Shown: positions 1 to 9,900, numbered from the stretch's first letter. The stretch is DNA of 64,000 bases from Natronoglomus mannanivorans (GCA_025517485.1 JAOPKB010000015.1:99495-163494); one strand, 5' to 3'. The notes: a model not told the origin generated them from the letters alone. Made by a program: numbers and translations.

Positions 1-49
1 ATCCACTGTCTTCCGTCGATTTGAATCTCGCCGTCATTGGTCGATCAGC

Positions 50-450
50 AGGCGTTTTCGCGAGCGCCTGCGCCCGTCCTGACGGGCGCTCGCGAAACGC
101 CGACGACTCGACATCCAAACCAGCACCGCGCGCCGTCTCACCGAGCGAAGCGAGGTGAGGTTCGAGGCACTCGCTTTGCGAGTGACTCGGTGATGCAACC
201 GGAGCGAACGTCCAGCGGAGTAAGTCCGCTCGCGTCCGGCCCGAACGGCGGGAGCGTGTCCAGCGCCACCGAGCGCTGGAACGCGAAAGCCCGCGAGGGG
301 CGCAACCGACGGGCTTACCCGCTGGCGCCGAAACCAGACGCCCGGAACGGGCGCTCGCGGTGTGGAGAGCGCCCGCACGCCCGGAATGGTCGGTCGCGAG
401 TGATGCGGAGGGTAGCAGCGGCGAGCGGGGTGGACCGAATGCAAGAAGTG
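50..450. repeat. GC-rich hairpin-dense non-coding stretch
   Basis: This stretch is built from short inverted repeats. A near-perfect large hairpin at about 51-108 pairs GGCGTTTTCGCGAGCGCC with its complement further on. Smaller stems follow, such as ACTCGC..GCGAGT, GCGGA..TCCGC, CCAGCG..CGCTGG and CCCGGAACGGG. Open frames exist on both strands, but their proteins are Arg/Ser/Pro-rich, unlike the acidic proteins elsewhere in the window, so I do not call genes. It may be a dispersed haloarchaeal repeat or structured RNA; no function is visible. Confidence 0.45.
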
Positions 451-799
451 GCATCCGACCATCACGGCTCTTCGATCGCTCAACGGAATGGGATTGAGCG
501 GACCTGCTATGCTCGAGGTTTCACTTGGACCGCTACGTTCGATTGGCTATTTTGCAAGCGTGTTTTGACAGAACGCTGTGGTTCGTATAGAGGATGAGTG
601 CAGCACGACAATTCCGTTTATTTCACATCGGAATCGATGAACCATCCGCACACTACACGTGCTTACCGATCACCGTTGGCTCTATCAGTTCCTATTAGTA
701 CTGGAACTGATGCGCTGAATTGAAGGCCCGAATGAATGTTGCATGAGTTGAGTTCGATTTGCTAAGAGTGGCGATCAGTCAGTACAGGTGATTTTCAGA

Positions 800-1537
800 T
801 TACCGATTGGAAAGAGCCATGTTAATCGACTCACAGAGACTGGGTTCTAATCCGCTATCCCGGTACCCTGCGGCGAGATTGACATCTACGGCCCAGTATC
901 GGTCTTCGTTATCTTTGACGAGATCAACCCCAACGCCCCGGAGATCGAGTCGGTTGACGAGACGACGCAAACGTCGAGTAAGCGTCAGTCTGGGGCGTAC
1001 ATGAGTGAGGAATTGTTTGGGGCCATAGAGCTTCGAGGTAACGAGCTTGGCCGCCGTCTGGACTCGTGTTCCATCGTTTACCGCGTAGTATTTGTAATCG
1101 ACAGGCTTCGTGTGGATCAACTGTTGATAGAAATCTCCCTCGCCGTTCAGTTCGGGATCGCCATGCCAGATGTAGTAGGGTTTTGCAACGTACTCAAACT
1201 CGGGTTTCTCGAAGGATAGTCGAGGAGTCCGAAATCCGACCGCCTCGAGCGCTCGTAGCCCAATTAGTCGTGAACTCAACGCCATCGTTGCGACGAGGTT
1301 GTTCCACAAGGGCGTTCCCGTTTGTCGTGCATACCTGAGAGCGGAGAGATTGAATGGGAACACCTGCTTATTGACGAGCAAAGCAAGATCGTCGATGTGA
1401 CTCGGAGAGAGTTCGGATCGCGGCTCAAAGAACCGAACGGTATATCCCGATTTCCGAAGTTGGCTGGCGACGGCAGTGAAGACCGGCTGATCACCCTTAC
1501 AAAGAATCCCGATTTGCTCCTCGTTAGCCGTCTTCAT
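800..1537 (-). CDS. ATP-grasp (RimK-like) family protein
   Basis: A 245-residue protein resembling small ATP-grasp ligases. An N-terminal Rossmann-like region contains a stretch on choosing among 'ALRYARQTGTPLWN' residues (about 67-80). A central lysine-bearing strand follows (VAKPYYIWHGD, about 115-125). The C-terminal metal-binding part (GVGVDLV ... AVDVNLAAGYRD) holds the Asp and Asn expected of the ATP/Mg site. ATP-grasp enzymes join a carboxylate to an amine or thiol using ATP; the substrate cannot be named here. The gene stands alone, with about 150 bases to the next minus-strand gene upstream. It may be a plasmid-borne peptide-modifying or RimK-type ligase. The family call is fairly secure; the specific role is unknown. 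Confidence 0.7.
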   Translation of the reverse strand: MKTANEEQIGILCKGDQPVFTAVASQLRKSGYTVRFFEPRSELSPSHIDDLALLVNKQVFPFNLSALRYARQTGTPLWNNLVATMALSSRLIGLRALEAVGFRTPRLSFEKPEFEYVAKPYYIWHGDPELNGEGDFYQQLIHTKPVDYKYYAVNDGTRVQTAAKLVTSKLYGPKQFLTHVRPRLTLTRRLRRLVNRLDLRGVGVDLVKDNEDRYWAVDVNLAAGYRDSGLEPSLCESINMALSNR

Positions 1538-1681
1538 CGATAGCAGATGTATGTGTGTCAGACAGAATAATCCTCCGTGCAGTTTCGCCCCCTGCTACTG
1601 CAGTCAAAACAATCAGCAACTGCTTCGGCCGCACTGAGCGATCACTACCTTCGTGCAACATTCGCAGATTAAACCTCACGT

Positions 1682-1840
1682 TCAGCGAGGGATGAGCTCA
1701 CCCGATCCACCACAGATCGGACAGTCGACAGGCGCCCTCCCGGCACCGATGGTTGCTGGAACTGGATCGTGAGTGCAACCGTCGATGGGTTCGTAATACC
1801 ACTCGATTCCGCCACTATCAGTGTTGGTAGACGCGGTCAT
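1682..1840 (-). CDS. Small zinc-finger-like protein, 52 aa
   Basis: A short gene encoding 52 residues that begins MTASTNTDSGG and ends with a CPICGGSGELIPR tail. The CPxCG knuckle plus an upstream Cys-Thr-His (about residues 22-24) could bind one zinc ion, as in the many tiny zinc-finger proteins of haloarchaea. The start is supported by a strong ribosome-binding sequence (GGAGGTGAGG) about 9 bases upstream. It lies 51 bases downstream of a remnant gene on the same strand and could be cotranscribed with it. Function unknown; such proteins are often regulators or plasmid accessory factors. Confidence 0.6.
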   Translation of the reverse strand: MTASTNTDSGGIEWYYEPIDGCTHDPVPATIGAGRAPVDCPICGGSGELIPR

Positions 1841-1891
1841 GGCTACTCCTCACCTCCTTCAGGAGGCGAGAAACCACACGAAGCCACAGAG

Positions 1892-2071
1892 CTATTCATT
1901 CCCGTCTCGGATGAACCACCTCGCACGGTTCCAGATCGAAGCGTCCTCGCCATCAGTCTCAGCGTCTGTCTCGAGCTCCGACTGCTGATCAAGTTGCTCA
2001 AATTGATTCTCACAATTGGTCAGCCGCCCTCGAAGCATCTGCTCGTTCGTCTCGAGACCGAGTCCATCCAT
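1892..2071 (-). pseudogene. C-terminal remnant resembling the operon primase-polymerase
   Basis: A 59-codon minus-strand frame starting MDGLGLETNEQ and ending SIWNRARWFIRDGNE. Its coiled-coil part (LTNCENQFEQL) and its end match the pattern at the C-terminus of the primase-polymerase at 5390-6646 (LTACEDHLERL ... SIWHRARRFVGEADE). No catalytic region precedes it, so it is either a detached tail or a small gene derived from one. A second, more damaged relative lies at 56204-56334. The short zinc-finger gene follows on the same strand. The reading is supported by side-by-side comparison within the window; whether it is expressed is unknown. Confidence 0.5.
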
Positions 2072-2144
2072 ATGGTATAGACTTGAAGCGAGGCGTTATT
2101 CAGGAATCGCTCAGCAAACCGTCCACACGGTTACTCAGACCGAG

Positions 2145-2648
2145 TCAATCAGCATCCTCTTCAACTGAAATAGTCTGCGCGAGTTTTGCTGGCAGACGAC
2201 GAAGACAGATTTTGAGAAAGCTCAAGGGTACTTCAGCCTCGAGGTCACCAGGTTCATGGGATAACTCGTCATCAGACTCGAGCTGGAAGCGAGTCGTTCC
2301 GAGTTCCTCGTGATCGTCGTCTTTGTGCCATCCGAGACTCACTGAGTCATCAGCCCAGTGAACACGCTGGACGTCGACACTTGAATGTGGTCGCCACAGA
2401 ACGTCGAAGAAAGAGACAAACCTCTGAACTCTCAAATGCGTATTGACTGTCTTACCGTTCGGCGACGCCGTAATCGATGTGTACGGTCGGTATACTCGAG
2501 GGTTCCAAGTCCTTGATACCGCTCCAGACGATGTGTACGTTTGCCATCTGTCCGGAGAACAGGACCGATCTACGCCAGTATCGATCGATCCTTCTACAAC
2601 GCTCTCCGAGTCGATTGTCGCTTCTTCGACGGGATTGTCGGCGTCCAA
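2145..2648 (-). CDS. Hypothetical acidic protein
   Basis: A frame of up to 167 residues. The C-terminal half has typical haloarchaeal composition (HKDDDHEELGTTRFQLESDDEL, then a hydrophobic SFLKICLRRLP helix and an acidic end, SVEEDAD). The N-terminal half is less convincing and overlaps an alternative frame on the other strand (2443-2760), so the true start may lie further in, nearer 2400. No domain recognised. It could be a remnant of a larger gene. Confidence 0.4.
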   Translation of the reverse strand: MDADNPVEEATIDSESVVEGSIDTGVDRSCSPDRWQTYTSSGAVSRTWNPRVYRPYTSITASPNGKTVNTHLRVQRFVSFFDVLWRPHSSVDVQRVHWADDSVSLGWHKDDDHEELGTTRFQLESDDELSHEPGDLEAEVPLSFLKICLRRLPAKLAQTISVEEDAD

Positions 2649-2978
2649 TTCGATCGTCCCATCTACGGAGAACGTGATAGCTGGACACGATCAGCCTGCA
2701 AAACAGGATGTGAAAGAAGAGATGGAAGCAGACTATGATACGGAGGTGAATCACGGCTGATTGTACCCCCAATCATCCATCTGTAGTTAGGAGAAGAATC
2801 GCTATACGGCAATAGTTTATCAAGTCTTCATTTCGAGGGGAATGAGGAAGTCGAAATAGAGTTCAACCGAAGCTGGAAAATGAGTATAGCCTAGCAAACG
2901 CCTTCTCCAAGGTCACACATCCACTGGCTGAAATCCTTTGATCAGTTCACTCGGACGGAAGCAAAACCATTTTCAAAA

Positions 2979-2994
2979 CTGACTGGCTAGTCAG
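2979..2994. promoter_or_regulatory. Palindromic operator before tetR-MFS pair
   Basis: A perfect inverted repeat, CTGACT-GGCT-AGTCAG, ends 5 bases before the start codon of the TetR-type gene. TetR regulators usually bind such palindromes over their own promoter, so autorepression and drug-inducible control of the repressor-efflux operon is the natural inference. Confidence 0.7.
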
Positions 2995-2999
2995 TAAGG

Positions 3000-3602
3000 A
3001 TGGGAAACGACGAACAGTCCGAGACGCATGCAGAGATCATGGAAGCGACGTACCGGGCTCTGTGCGAACATGGGTATGCGTCGTTAACGATGCAGAATAT
3101 CGCCGACGAGCTCGAGAAATCAAAGGGTCTGCTTCACTATCATTTTGATTCAAAAGAGGAGTTGTTGATAGCATTTATTGACTACCTCCTCTCCGAGTTT
3201 GAGCAAGATATCGCATCAATCGAAGGACCTCCAGATAAGAAGCTCGACGAATTTATCGAACGGTTCGTTGTCGTCGCCGACGCGGGTGACCGGCAAGCAC
3301 TCCATCTCGCACTGCTTGAGTTGCGTGCACAGTCTCCGTTTAACGACCGGTTCCGTGAACACCTCGCGCGAAGTGATACAATCGTTCGGGATACTGTCGC
3401 GGAAATCGTTCGTGATGGAATCACCCAAGGCGTGTTTCGGGCGGACGCTGAACCGGAAGTAGTCGCCCAATTGGTGCTTGCGTCGATGGATGGCGCTCGA
3501 ACACGCGGGCTCACGATAGGTGATGAAACGTATCCCGCGGCAGTGAGCGAGGCTCTCAACAAGTACGTCATCGACGATATCCTCGTCAAAACAAACGAAT
3601 GA
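3000..3602 (+). CDS. TetR/AcrR family transcriptional regulator
   Basis: A 200-residue protein of typical TetR length. The N-terminal helix-turn-helix (residues about 10-55) has the family pattern: an EIMEATYRALCEHGYASLTM helix run, then IADELEKSKGLLHYHFDSKEEL with the LHYHF recognition element. The remainder is the helical ligand-binding and dimerisation domain. The stop codon overlaps the start of the following MFS transporter by four bases, so the two are translationally coupled. The palindrome at 2979-2994 sits directly before the start, making self-repression likely. The inducer is unknown. Family call very secure. Confidence 0.93.
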   Translation: MGNDEQSETHAEIMEATYRALCEHGYASLTMQNIADELEKSKGLLHYHFDSKEELLIAFIDYLLSEFEQDIASIEGPPDKKLDEFIERFVVVADAGDRQALHLALLELRAQSPFNDRFREHLARSDTIVRDTVAEIVRDGITQGVFRADAEPEVVAQLVLASMDGARTRGLTIGDETYPAAVSEALNKYVIDDILVKTNE

Positions 3603-4873
3603 TTGGAGCGATACGGAGCCGAATCCGACGAACGATTCAGGGTGATGACGATCAATACCTCGTCATCGGTGCTGTAATCCTCAGCACATTTTTCATCGGC
3701 TTCGGTGGCGGCGTCATCTTCCCGATTCTGCCGAATCTGGGCGTCATCCTCGGCATCTCACCGTTTTTGGTCGGTGTCATTCTCAGCGCGAACCGGTTTT
3801 CACGCCTACTTGCCAATGCTCCGGCAGGCATTCTCGTTGATCGGCTCGGGACTCGGACCCCGTTTGTCATCGGGATGTTCATACAGGGGGTCGCCACGTT
3901 CGGGTACGTCATCGCTGTCGTGGCGCCCGCACCGGAAGCGTGGTTCATGCTCGCCCGCCTGTTGTGGGGCGTAGGGAGTGCCTTGGTCTTTGCGACCGCG
4001 TATACCATCGCTGCCGACGTGAGCGACGACGGGTCCCGGGGCACCAGTATGGGCCTTATCCGGGGTGGTGTCCTATTCGGGGCACCGACCGGGATGGTCA
4101 TTGGCGGAATCGTCAGCGAAGTCTCGGGGACGGTCGCGGCGTTCCTGCTTGCCACGGTTTTCGCGTTTCTCGCCAGTTTCATAGCGTATGCAACGATTCC
4201 GGAGACACACGTCAAGAAAGAGTCACGTGAATCGGTGAAGCCCTGGGACGTCGACGTGAGCGTGCCAGCAGTAACTGTCGGATTCGTCAATTTCGCAGTA
4301 CTCTTCGTGTATTTCGGTGTGCTGTTCTCGACACTCGTGTTGTTTCTGGCCGAGAATGAACTCGGTATTCTCGGGTTTAACGCACAAGGCACTTCCGGGG
4401 TGTTCATGGCGATTACCGTGATCATCGCAGGTGTATTCATGTTCTTTGGAGGTTACGTGAGTGATCAACGACAATCGCGGGTTCCGACACTGGTGAGCTT
4501 CCTTGGGCTGACCTTCGTCGGGTTCGTGCTCCTCGCTTATGCAGACTCAATTACCACGCTAACGCTGGCCTGTGTTTGTGTCGGCGCCGGGCAAGGTGGA
4601 ACGAGCGGACCGTTAATGGCATTGCTCGGTGATCTCACTCCCGACGAACGGATGGGGCGCGCAGTCGGAACGAACAACGTTCTGGGCGACGTTGGCGGCG
4701 GAATCGGCCCCCTCATTTCTCTTCCGATGGTCGATATGGTTGGATTTCAACCGGTTTTCCTCGCTAGCTCACTCCTCCCCCTTATTGCGGCTCTGATTCT
4801 CCTTGCTGGAGTATATCGACAAACCGGACAGGTCTTACCTGGCGTCAAGATTCCACGTGGAGGGCGAAGCTGA
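3599..4873 (+). CDS. MFS transporter (drug-efflux type)
   Basis: A 424-residue integral membrane protein with about twelve hydrophobic segments, the normal size for the major facilitator superfamily. The first helix carries FFIGFGGGVIFPILPNLG. The loop after helix 2 has the family signature region (AGILVDRLGTRTP). The second half repeats the arrangement (FFGGYVSDQRQSRVP). Such proteins exchange protons for small molecules, and the layout with a coupled TetR gene suggests efflux of a toxic compound. It overlaps the regulator gene by ATGA. The substrate cannot be inferred. Confidence 0.9.
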   Translation: MIGAIRSRIRRTIQGDDDQYLVIGAVILSTFFIGFGGGVIFPILPNLGVILGISPFLVGVILSANRFSRLLANAPAGILVDRLGTRTPFVIGMFIQGVATFGYVIAVVAPAPEAWFMLARLLWGVGSALVFATAYTIAADVSDDGSRGTSMGLIRGGVLFGAPTGMVIGGIVSEVSGTVAAFLLATVFAFLASFIAYATIPETHVKKESRESVKPWDVDVSVPAVTVGFVNFAVLFVYFGVLFSTLVLFLAENELGILGFNAQGTSGVFMAITVIIAGVFMFFGGYVSDQRQSRVPTLVSFLGLTFVGFVLLAYADSITTLTLACVCVGAGQGGTSGPLMALLGDLTPDERMGRAVGTNNVLGDVGGGIGPLISLPMVDMVGFQPVFLASSLLPLIAALILLAGVYRQTGQVLPGVKIPRGGRS

Positions 4874-5014
4874 GTTCAAGCGTGAGCCGTACGTTCAAGG
4901 CATATCTTTTTCGTGTGCACCGACTGTAATTTCATGGAGGCTAGTGTCGGCGTAAGAACGTCGTGATCACTATCAAGGACATCTCTAGCTACCGTTTCGG
5001 ATCCGGTTCGTCTG

Positions 5015-5326
5015 TCACTGCAGCGATAAACAGGTTCGTGTCGAGAAAGCGCCTCTTGTTCGTTCGCGGAGTTCGCGAACTTCGGCAACCGAATCAACAG
5101 CAAGTTCGCCGGCCAGACCGCGAAGCCGTTCACCGAGCGGCAGCCGATCACTGTCCTCATCCTCGTGGCTGGTGCGAGCGAATTCGTGTACGTCGTCGGC
5201 GTAGACGCCTATACTCAAGTAATAAAGTGCTGGCGGTAAAACAATTCTCCACACACCACCCGTGGAATCGTCGTGTGTGAACCGGTAGCCAAGTCGATAT
5301 CCACCACTCGATCTAGTTTCTCTCAA
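5015..5326 (-). CDS. Hypothetical acidic protein at end of conjugation operon
   Basis: A 103-residue frame with a TTG start (5324-5326), 63 bases after the primase-polymerase gene on the same strand. An AGGAGGTAA sequence lies in the gap but about 14 bases from this start, a little far. The middle (ARTSHEDEDSDRLPLGERLRGLAGEL) has haloarchaeal composition and a predicted helix. Competing frames overlap on both strands, so the call is tentative. No domain recognised. It may be the last gene of the long minus-strand conjugation operon. Confidence 0.4.
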   Translation of the reverse strand: MRETRSSGGYRLGYRFTHDDSTGGVWRIVLPPALYYLSIGVYADDVHEFARTSHEDEDSDRLPLGERLRGLAGELAVDSVAEVRELRERTRGAFSTRTCLSLQ

Positions 5327-5389
5327 TGATCAGTGGTTTACCTCCTCATCTCACAGGAGGTAATAAACCCAACTATACGTACAAGATAG

Positions 5390-6646
5390 CTACTCATCAG
5401 CCTCTCCAACGAATCGTCTGGCACGGTGCCAGATTGACTCTTGACCACCACCTGAAGCAGTATTGCCATCTGACTCGAGACGCTCGAGATGGTCTTCACA
5501 GGCAGTAAGTTTCTCTCGAAGCACTCGATTCTCTTTCTCGAGTTCCTCGAGACGGTCGTCCTTTCCCTCGAGCGTGGCCTCGAGATCGGCCACGCGCTCG
5601 CTCAACAGTTGGTTCTTCTCGGCCAGATACGCTGCTCGGGCACCGTCAGTTCCGCCAACGATCTGTCCGGACGACGTCGTTCCATCTCGAGGCTCTCGTG
5701 TGGGAGTCTCTTCACTACTCGAGGGATCGTACACATCGTCCGTATTCGTGATCGCTCGTTCGACCGTCTTCTCTCCATAGGTCGAGCCATCGCTGTAATG
5801 GACGTCGTCCCACTTCCCCCGGATCAGCCCCGATTGTCGAAAGAGTCGATCCACTCGAGTAGCATCGCCGCCAGTCCAGAACGCCAGCAGACAACACAGT
5901 GCCATATCCGCTTCCGACTGACTCTCGTAGCCGGTCGTCGAGCCACGCCATAGCCGGTCGAACTTCTCGCCGTTCGACGCGTTCCGTGCTCGCTCGAGCA
6001 GCTCTTCGTCCTCGAGGTCGAGCGTTCCAGATCCCTTCAACAGCGCAGAGACGTCGCTCGAGGTATCCATAGAACCATCAGACTCGTCACTGTCGTCCTG
6101 AGCGACGAACTCCTCATGGACGTCCTCGAGTGCATCCTGTCGAGACTCGACTGTCTCTGGTGTCCCAGCAACGTGATCGGCAGTCACGGTGAAGAATCGC
6201 GCCTGGTCGTAGATCTCGATCGAGCCATGGCGATTCCGGCCGTTAGGAAGATCACCCTCGAGAATCACGTGATAGCCGGTTCCCGACGGCGACACCTCCG
6301 TAAACGAGTCCAGCCGTTCGATGATCGTTGGCGCCGGCTCGAGCGGTTCACCGGTATCTGGGTCACGACAATCGTCCAGATCGACGCCGACGAGTGGATC
6401 GGTCGCCGTAAACACGAACCCGATCCCATCTGCGGCGTCGGTCGCCGCACACTCGAGTGCCTGCTCGAGGTCAGTCCAGGTTCGATCATCCGTCGTCGAC
6501 GCGAAGTCACCGGTCGCTGGATTCACCGGAACCTTGGTCTGTTTTCCATCTCGGTTTTCGGCTCGCCAACAGAGCCACTGCACTCGCTCAGCAAGTACGC
6601 CGGGGATCGCTTCGACATCGATTCCAGAGTCGCCCTGATTACTCAT
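5390..6646 (-). CDS. Primase-polymerase of the phage NrS-1 polymerase type
   Basis: A 418-residue protein with an archaeo-eukaryotic primase fold and a helical-bundle domain. Catalytic pieces are visible: VGVDLDD (Asp89/Asp91), SGTGYHV with His126, and EIYD (about 144-147). Residues about 210-290 match the helix-bundle domain of NrS-1-type polymerases: SNGEKFDRLWRG, SEADMALCCLLAFWTGGD, DRLFRQSGL, then KWDD and YGEKTV. The tail is a coiled coil ending SIWHRARRFV. The start at 6646 is chosen because GGAGG lies six bases upstream and it overlaps the preceding small gene by ATGA. It likely primes or copies plasmid DNA, perhaps the strand entering during conjugation, since it lies at the end of the transfer operon. 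Confidence 0.82.
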   Translation of the reverse strand: MSNQGDSGIDVEAIPGVLAERVQWLCWRAENRDGKQTKVPVNPATGDFASTTDDRTWTDLEQALECAATDAADGIGFVFTATDPLVGVDLDDCRDPDTGEPLEPAPTIIERLDSFTEVSPSGTGYHVILEGDLPNGRNRHGSIEIYDQARFFTVTADHVAGTPETVESRQDALEDVHEEFVAQDDSDESDGSMDTSSDVSALLKGSGTLDLEDEELLERARNASNGEKFDRLWRGSTTGYESQSEADMALCCLLAFWTGGDATRVDRLFRQSGLIRGKWDDVHYSDGSTYGEKTVERAITNTDDVYDPSSSEETPTREPRDGTTSSGQIVGGTDGARAAYLAEKNQLLSERVADLEATLEGKDDRLEELEKENRVLREKLTACEDHLERLESDGNTASGGGQESIWHRARRFVGEADE

Positions 6647-6909
6647 ACGTAGCCTCCATTGATGACTCTCCGACTCTCGAGGAGTCCGATAAACTCGAGA
6701 GACCAATAGCACTGCCAGTCCACGCTGCCCTGACCGACGGGGTAACCCCGTTCTATACTAGTCGGTTTTGGGTCCGATATTGCCTGGACATACAGCGCAG
6801 TCTGTCGATTTTTCCCTGGACATTCTCGTCCAGGCATTCCGCGATCATTCGGTTTGCATGGACGGCCACATTTGTCGACCGGCTCCCGCCACTGGCGATT
6901 CGAGAACAT
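6643..6909 (-). CDS. Small Cys-rich protein
   Basis: An 88-residue frame starting MFSNRQWREP. It has a DKCGRPC pair and a nearby GRECPGK, which could form a zinc site, and a more hydrophobic C-terminal part. It fits exactly between the coupling ATPase gene (stop 4 bases upstream) and the primase-polymerase start, which it overlaps by ATGA. That tight spacing is the main argument that it is real. No ribosome-binding sequence is obvious. Unrecognised; possibly a leader that couples translation of the primase. Confidence 0.42.
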   Translation of the reverse strand: MFSNRQWREPVDKCGRPCKPNDRGMPGRECPGKNRQTALYVQAISDPKPTSIERGYPVGQGSVDWQCYWSLEFIGLLESRRVINGGYV

Positions 6910-6913
6910 AGGG

Positions 6914-9900
6914 TTAATCGAGGAATTTTCGCCCCTCGTGTGAGAGGGTAATACCGGTATAGTAGCGCACGCGTTCTCCGTTACGTGTGGGGCGGTACTC
7001 ATCGAACGTGACGTAGTCACTCAATTTCCGACCAAACCAGGACTTCGAGTACTCTTTCTGGTCATAGGTTGCTGCCCACTCCTGATAGACCGCATAGAGG
7101 TCTTCTTTCGGGATTTCAGCATCCTCCTGTTCAACGACGCACTCTTCGACGAAGGACCCGAAATCGATGTTTTCCGAGCCACTGTCCTGTTTGTCGTCAC
7201 TGTTTAGCTTCGAAGACTCTCCAGCGTTAGTCGTCTCAGTTTCAGACTCTGGTTCGTCAATGGATAGGAGTGTCCGGTCAGAGTAGATCGAACTCTCAGC
7301 TGAATCAGTATCCATGGCGTCGGTCTCTTGAACGAGGACCTCGAGAGGGTGGAGTTCTTCATCTCGATAGACACACGCGGATTCCTCCGAGGAGTCGATG
7401 ACGACGATTTCATACTCGCCTGCAGACTGAGAGAGATCCGTCTCAGGAACGAACGGCCGTCTAATCGGGACCCAGTCCTGTTCGAACTCGGATTTACGCT
7501 CGTAGACGTGCCGTTTGTTGTGTTCGTATACGACGTACTCGTCGGCAGCTCGATCGTAACTGTACACTCCAGGAACGTCGCTTCGAGAGAGGTCATCGAA
7601 CGACGACACAGTCACAAACTCGGTTCCAGCCCCGTTGGTCAGAACGTACATCCCGTCATTCGATGTCCAGACGGACCGTCTCGAGTCGTCACCGGCAGGA
7701 CGGACAGCGGTCACACCCTCTCGAGCGTTCGCTCCACCATTGAACATGATATGGGAGTCAGTCGTGTACAGCCGTCTCTCTCCTGACTCGAGTTCATTAA
7801 CCGGTGAAGAGAGGATACTCTCGAGGCGGGCAGCGGCCTGTAACTTATCACTGCCAGCCTGGTCAGATGTGGCTACGACGAAGAGAGGAGTATGACCGGC
7901 GTTGTGAGCCCGCTGGAAGTTTCGAAGAACCTTCACCGGTTTTTCGACTGTCGCTGATTCGGCCTCAAGATCAAAGACGTGCGCAGAGTCCGGGTGAATC
8001 GCTCGGCCATCCGGTTTCTCACTCCCATCTTGCGTGAAGATCGTGACGTCGAAGCCGTGCTGTGAGAAGGTCTGCTCGACTGTATACAGTAACTCGTCGT
8101 GGGTCTCACTCCCAGCAGATCGTACATCTCCCGTCTCTGGTTCGGTTGCTGTCTCACCGTCGGCAGTGAGTCGAACGACGATCTCCGAATCCTCTTGCTC
8201 GAGTGTGACCTCGAGAAGGCGTGAACGCTCTCGAATGTCGCCAAGTTCCTCGATCGACGGTGGAGACTCGTTGGCGGCCTCGTACTGAGTACGAAGCGTC
8301 TCGTCGACAGCCTGGACTGGGACCCAACCGTTCTCATCGCGAACACCACGCTGGAGTTGGACGGTTCGAACGGCTCTCGCGAGTGCAACATCGATATCCG
8401 CAGACGGCAGATCGAACGTCTCACGGACTGCTTCCGACGTCTGACTGCTTGGAGGCACAGACGAGACGGCGCCGTACTCAGTACTCGCCCGATCGTGAAT
8501 CCGATCCAGTGCCGCCTGGAACTCCTGCTCTTCGCGAGCGGTAAGTGGATCGTCACTCTCTGGATGACCGGGTGGAATCGGGAGTGGGGCCAGACTGAAC
8601 GGTTCGGGACCTGTTTCACCGAACGTCGGGCTCGGCAACCGAACGATCCACTCACCACGGGGAAGCGATCGAATTCGGTTGGCGAACTCGACCGGATCCA
8701 TATCCTCGTGGGCCATCACCTTCGCGATCTCGTCATCCACCGCGATCTTCCCGATGATCGGACTGCCGACGTCGTTCAGGACGTTCAGATAGACCTCACG
8801 CCCACCCTTGACATCCAACTGCTCCGGGAACTGCAACGAGAGGCCGACCGAGAGTCGATAACTTCGCCCCTTTTCCAGCAGAGTCGTCATCACGTCGGAG
8901 ACAGCCAGACTCGAGGCTTCGTCGATAATGAGGTTGACCACGTAGTCGTCGGGCTTCGCCTGGAGGCTGTCGCCACGCTCTTTCAGTGCATCGTAGAGTT
9001 GCGTGAGAATGACGCCGGTCATCGCCTTCGCGGAGTCATCACGGAGCCCGCTCAGGTCGAACAGGATCACCTTCCGCTCGTCGAGGATCTCCCGGAAGTC
9101 GAACTGCGGGTCGGTATTGTTGAAGATGCGACGGAGGTGCTCGTCCTGAGAGATGTAGTCGAGGCGGTTGCTCACTCCGCCCATCACGGTCGCGAAGCTG
9201 TTCGGATCGAGTTGCAACTGGCGATCGATCCGCCGGCGGACCTGTGGATTACTCGAGCGTGGCGCCGCTCCCTCTTCGGGCTCGGGTGGGCCAGCCCGCC
9301 ACAGCTGATCGACGACGTGCTCGAGCTGGTCGTGAGCGAAGTAGTTCACGCTCTCGCGATACCGACCGTTCTCGCGACCGTATTCTTCGTCGTAGAGCGT
9401 TTTGATGAGGTACTTGATCAAATTCGGCGCGACGACCGCCCGTTCGTAGCGATCCTCACCCATCACCATCTTCAGGATCTCCCCGTAGTGGTCGGCTTTG
9501 TTCTGGACGGCGTCGACGCGACGGACGCCGTTCTCGAGCGCCGGCTCGAGATTAAAGAAGGCAAATCCAGGCAGCACGTCGGGAATCGGAAAGTGGAGGA
9601 CGTTCTCCTCGAGGTCGCTCATGCCAAATCGACGAGCGTGAGCTCGCATGTAGTCCTGACAAAGGCCGTCGCCTTTCGCGTCGATCAGAACGATCGGCCC
9701 GTCAGTTTCGTCGTAGAGGGAGAGTTTGTCGTTGGTCAGTGACTTCGACTTCCCGCCACCGGTCGTTGCGGCACGGACGTAGTGAGTCGGCAGAAGTGAC
9801 GGCGGGATCCGGACCGGTTCGTCTTCTGGCTCACTGGTTTCGTCGAGCGCGTATCCGATCGCCATCCCGTCTCGGAACTCCTCCATCAGGTCGGGATGTG

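Noticed and set aside
37..597. 186-codon frame in the GC-rich stretch
   Set aside because: Basic, low-complexity composition and overlap with dense hairpins make a real protein unlikely.
4876..5160. 94-codon minus-strand frame overlapping the 5015-5326 gene
   Set aside because: It lacks acidic composition and upstream signals; the alternative frame fits the operon better.
8357..9742. 461-codon plus-strand frame opposite the coupling ATPase gene
   Set aside because: It is the mirror frame of a high-GC coding sequence; the minus-strand protein has Walker motifs and clear family features.
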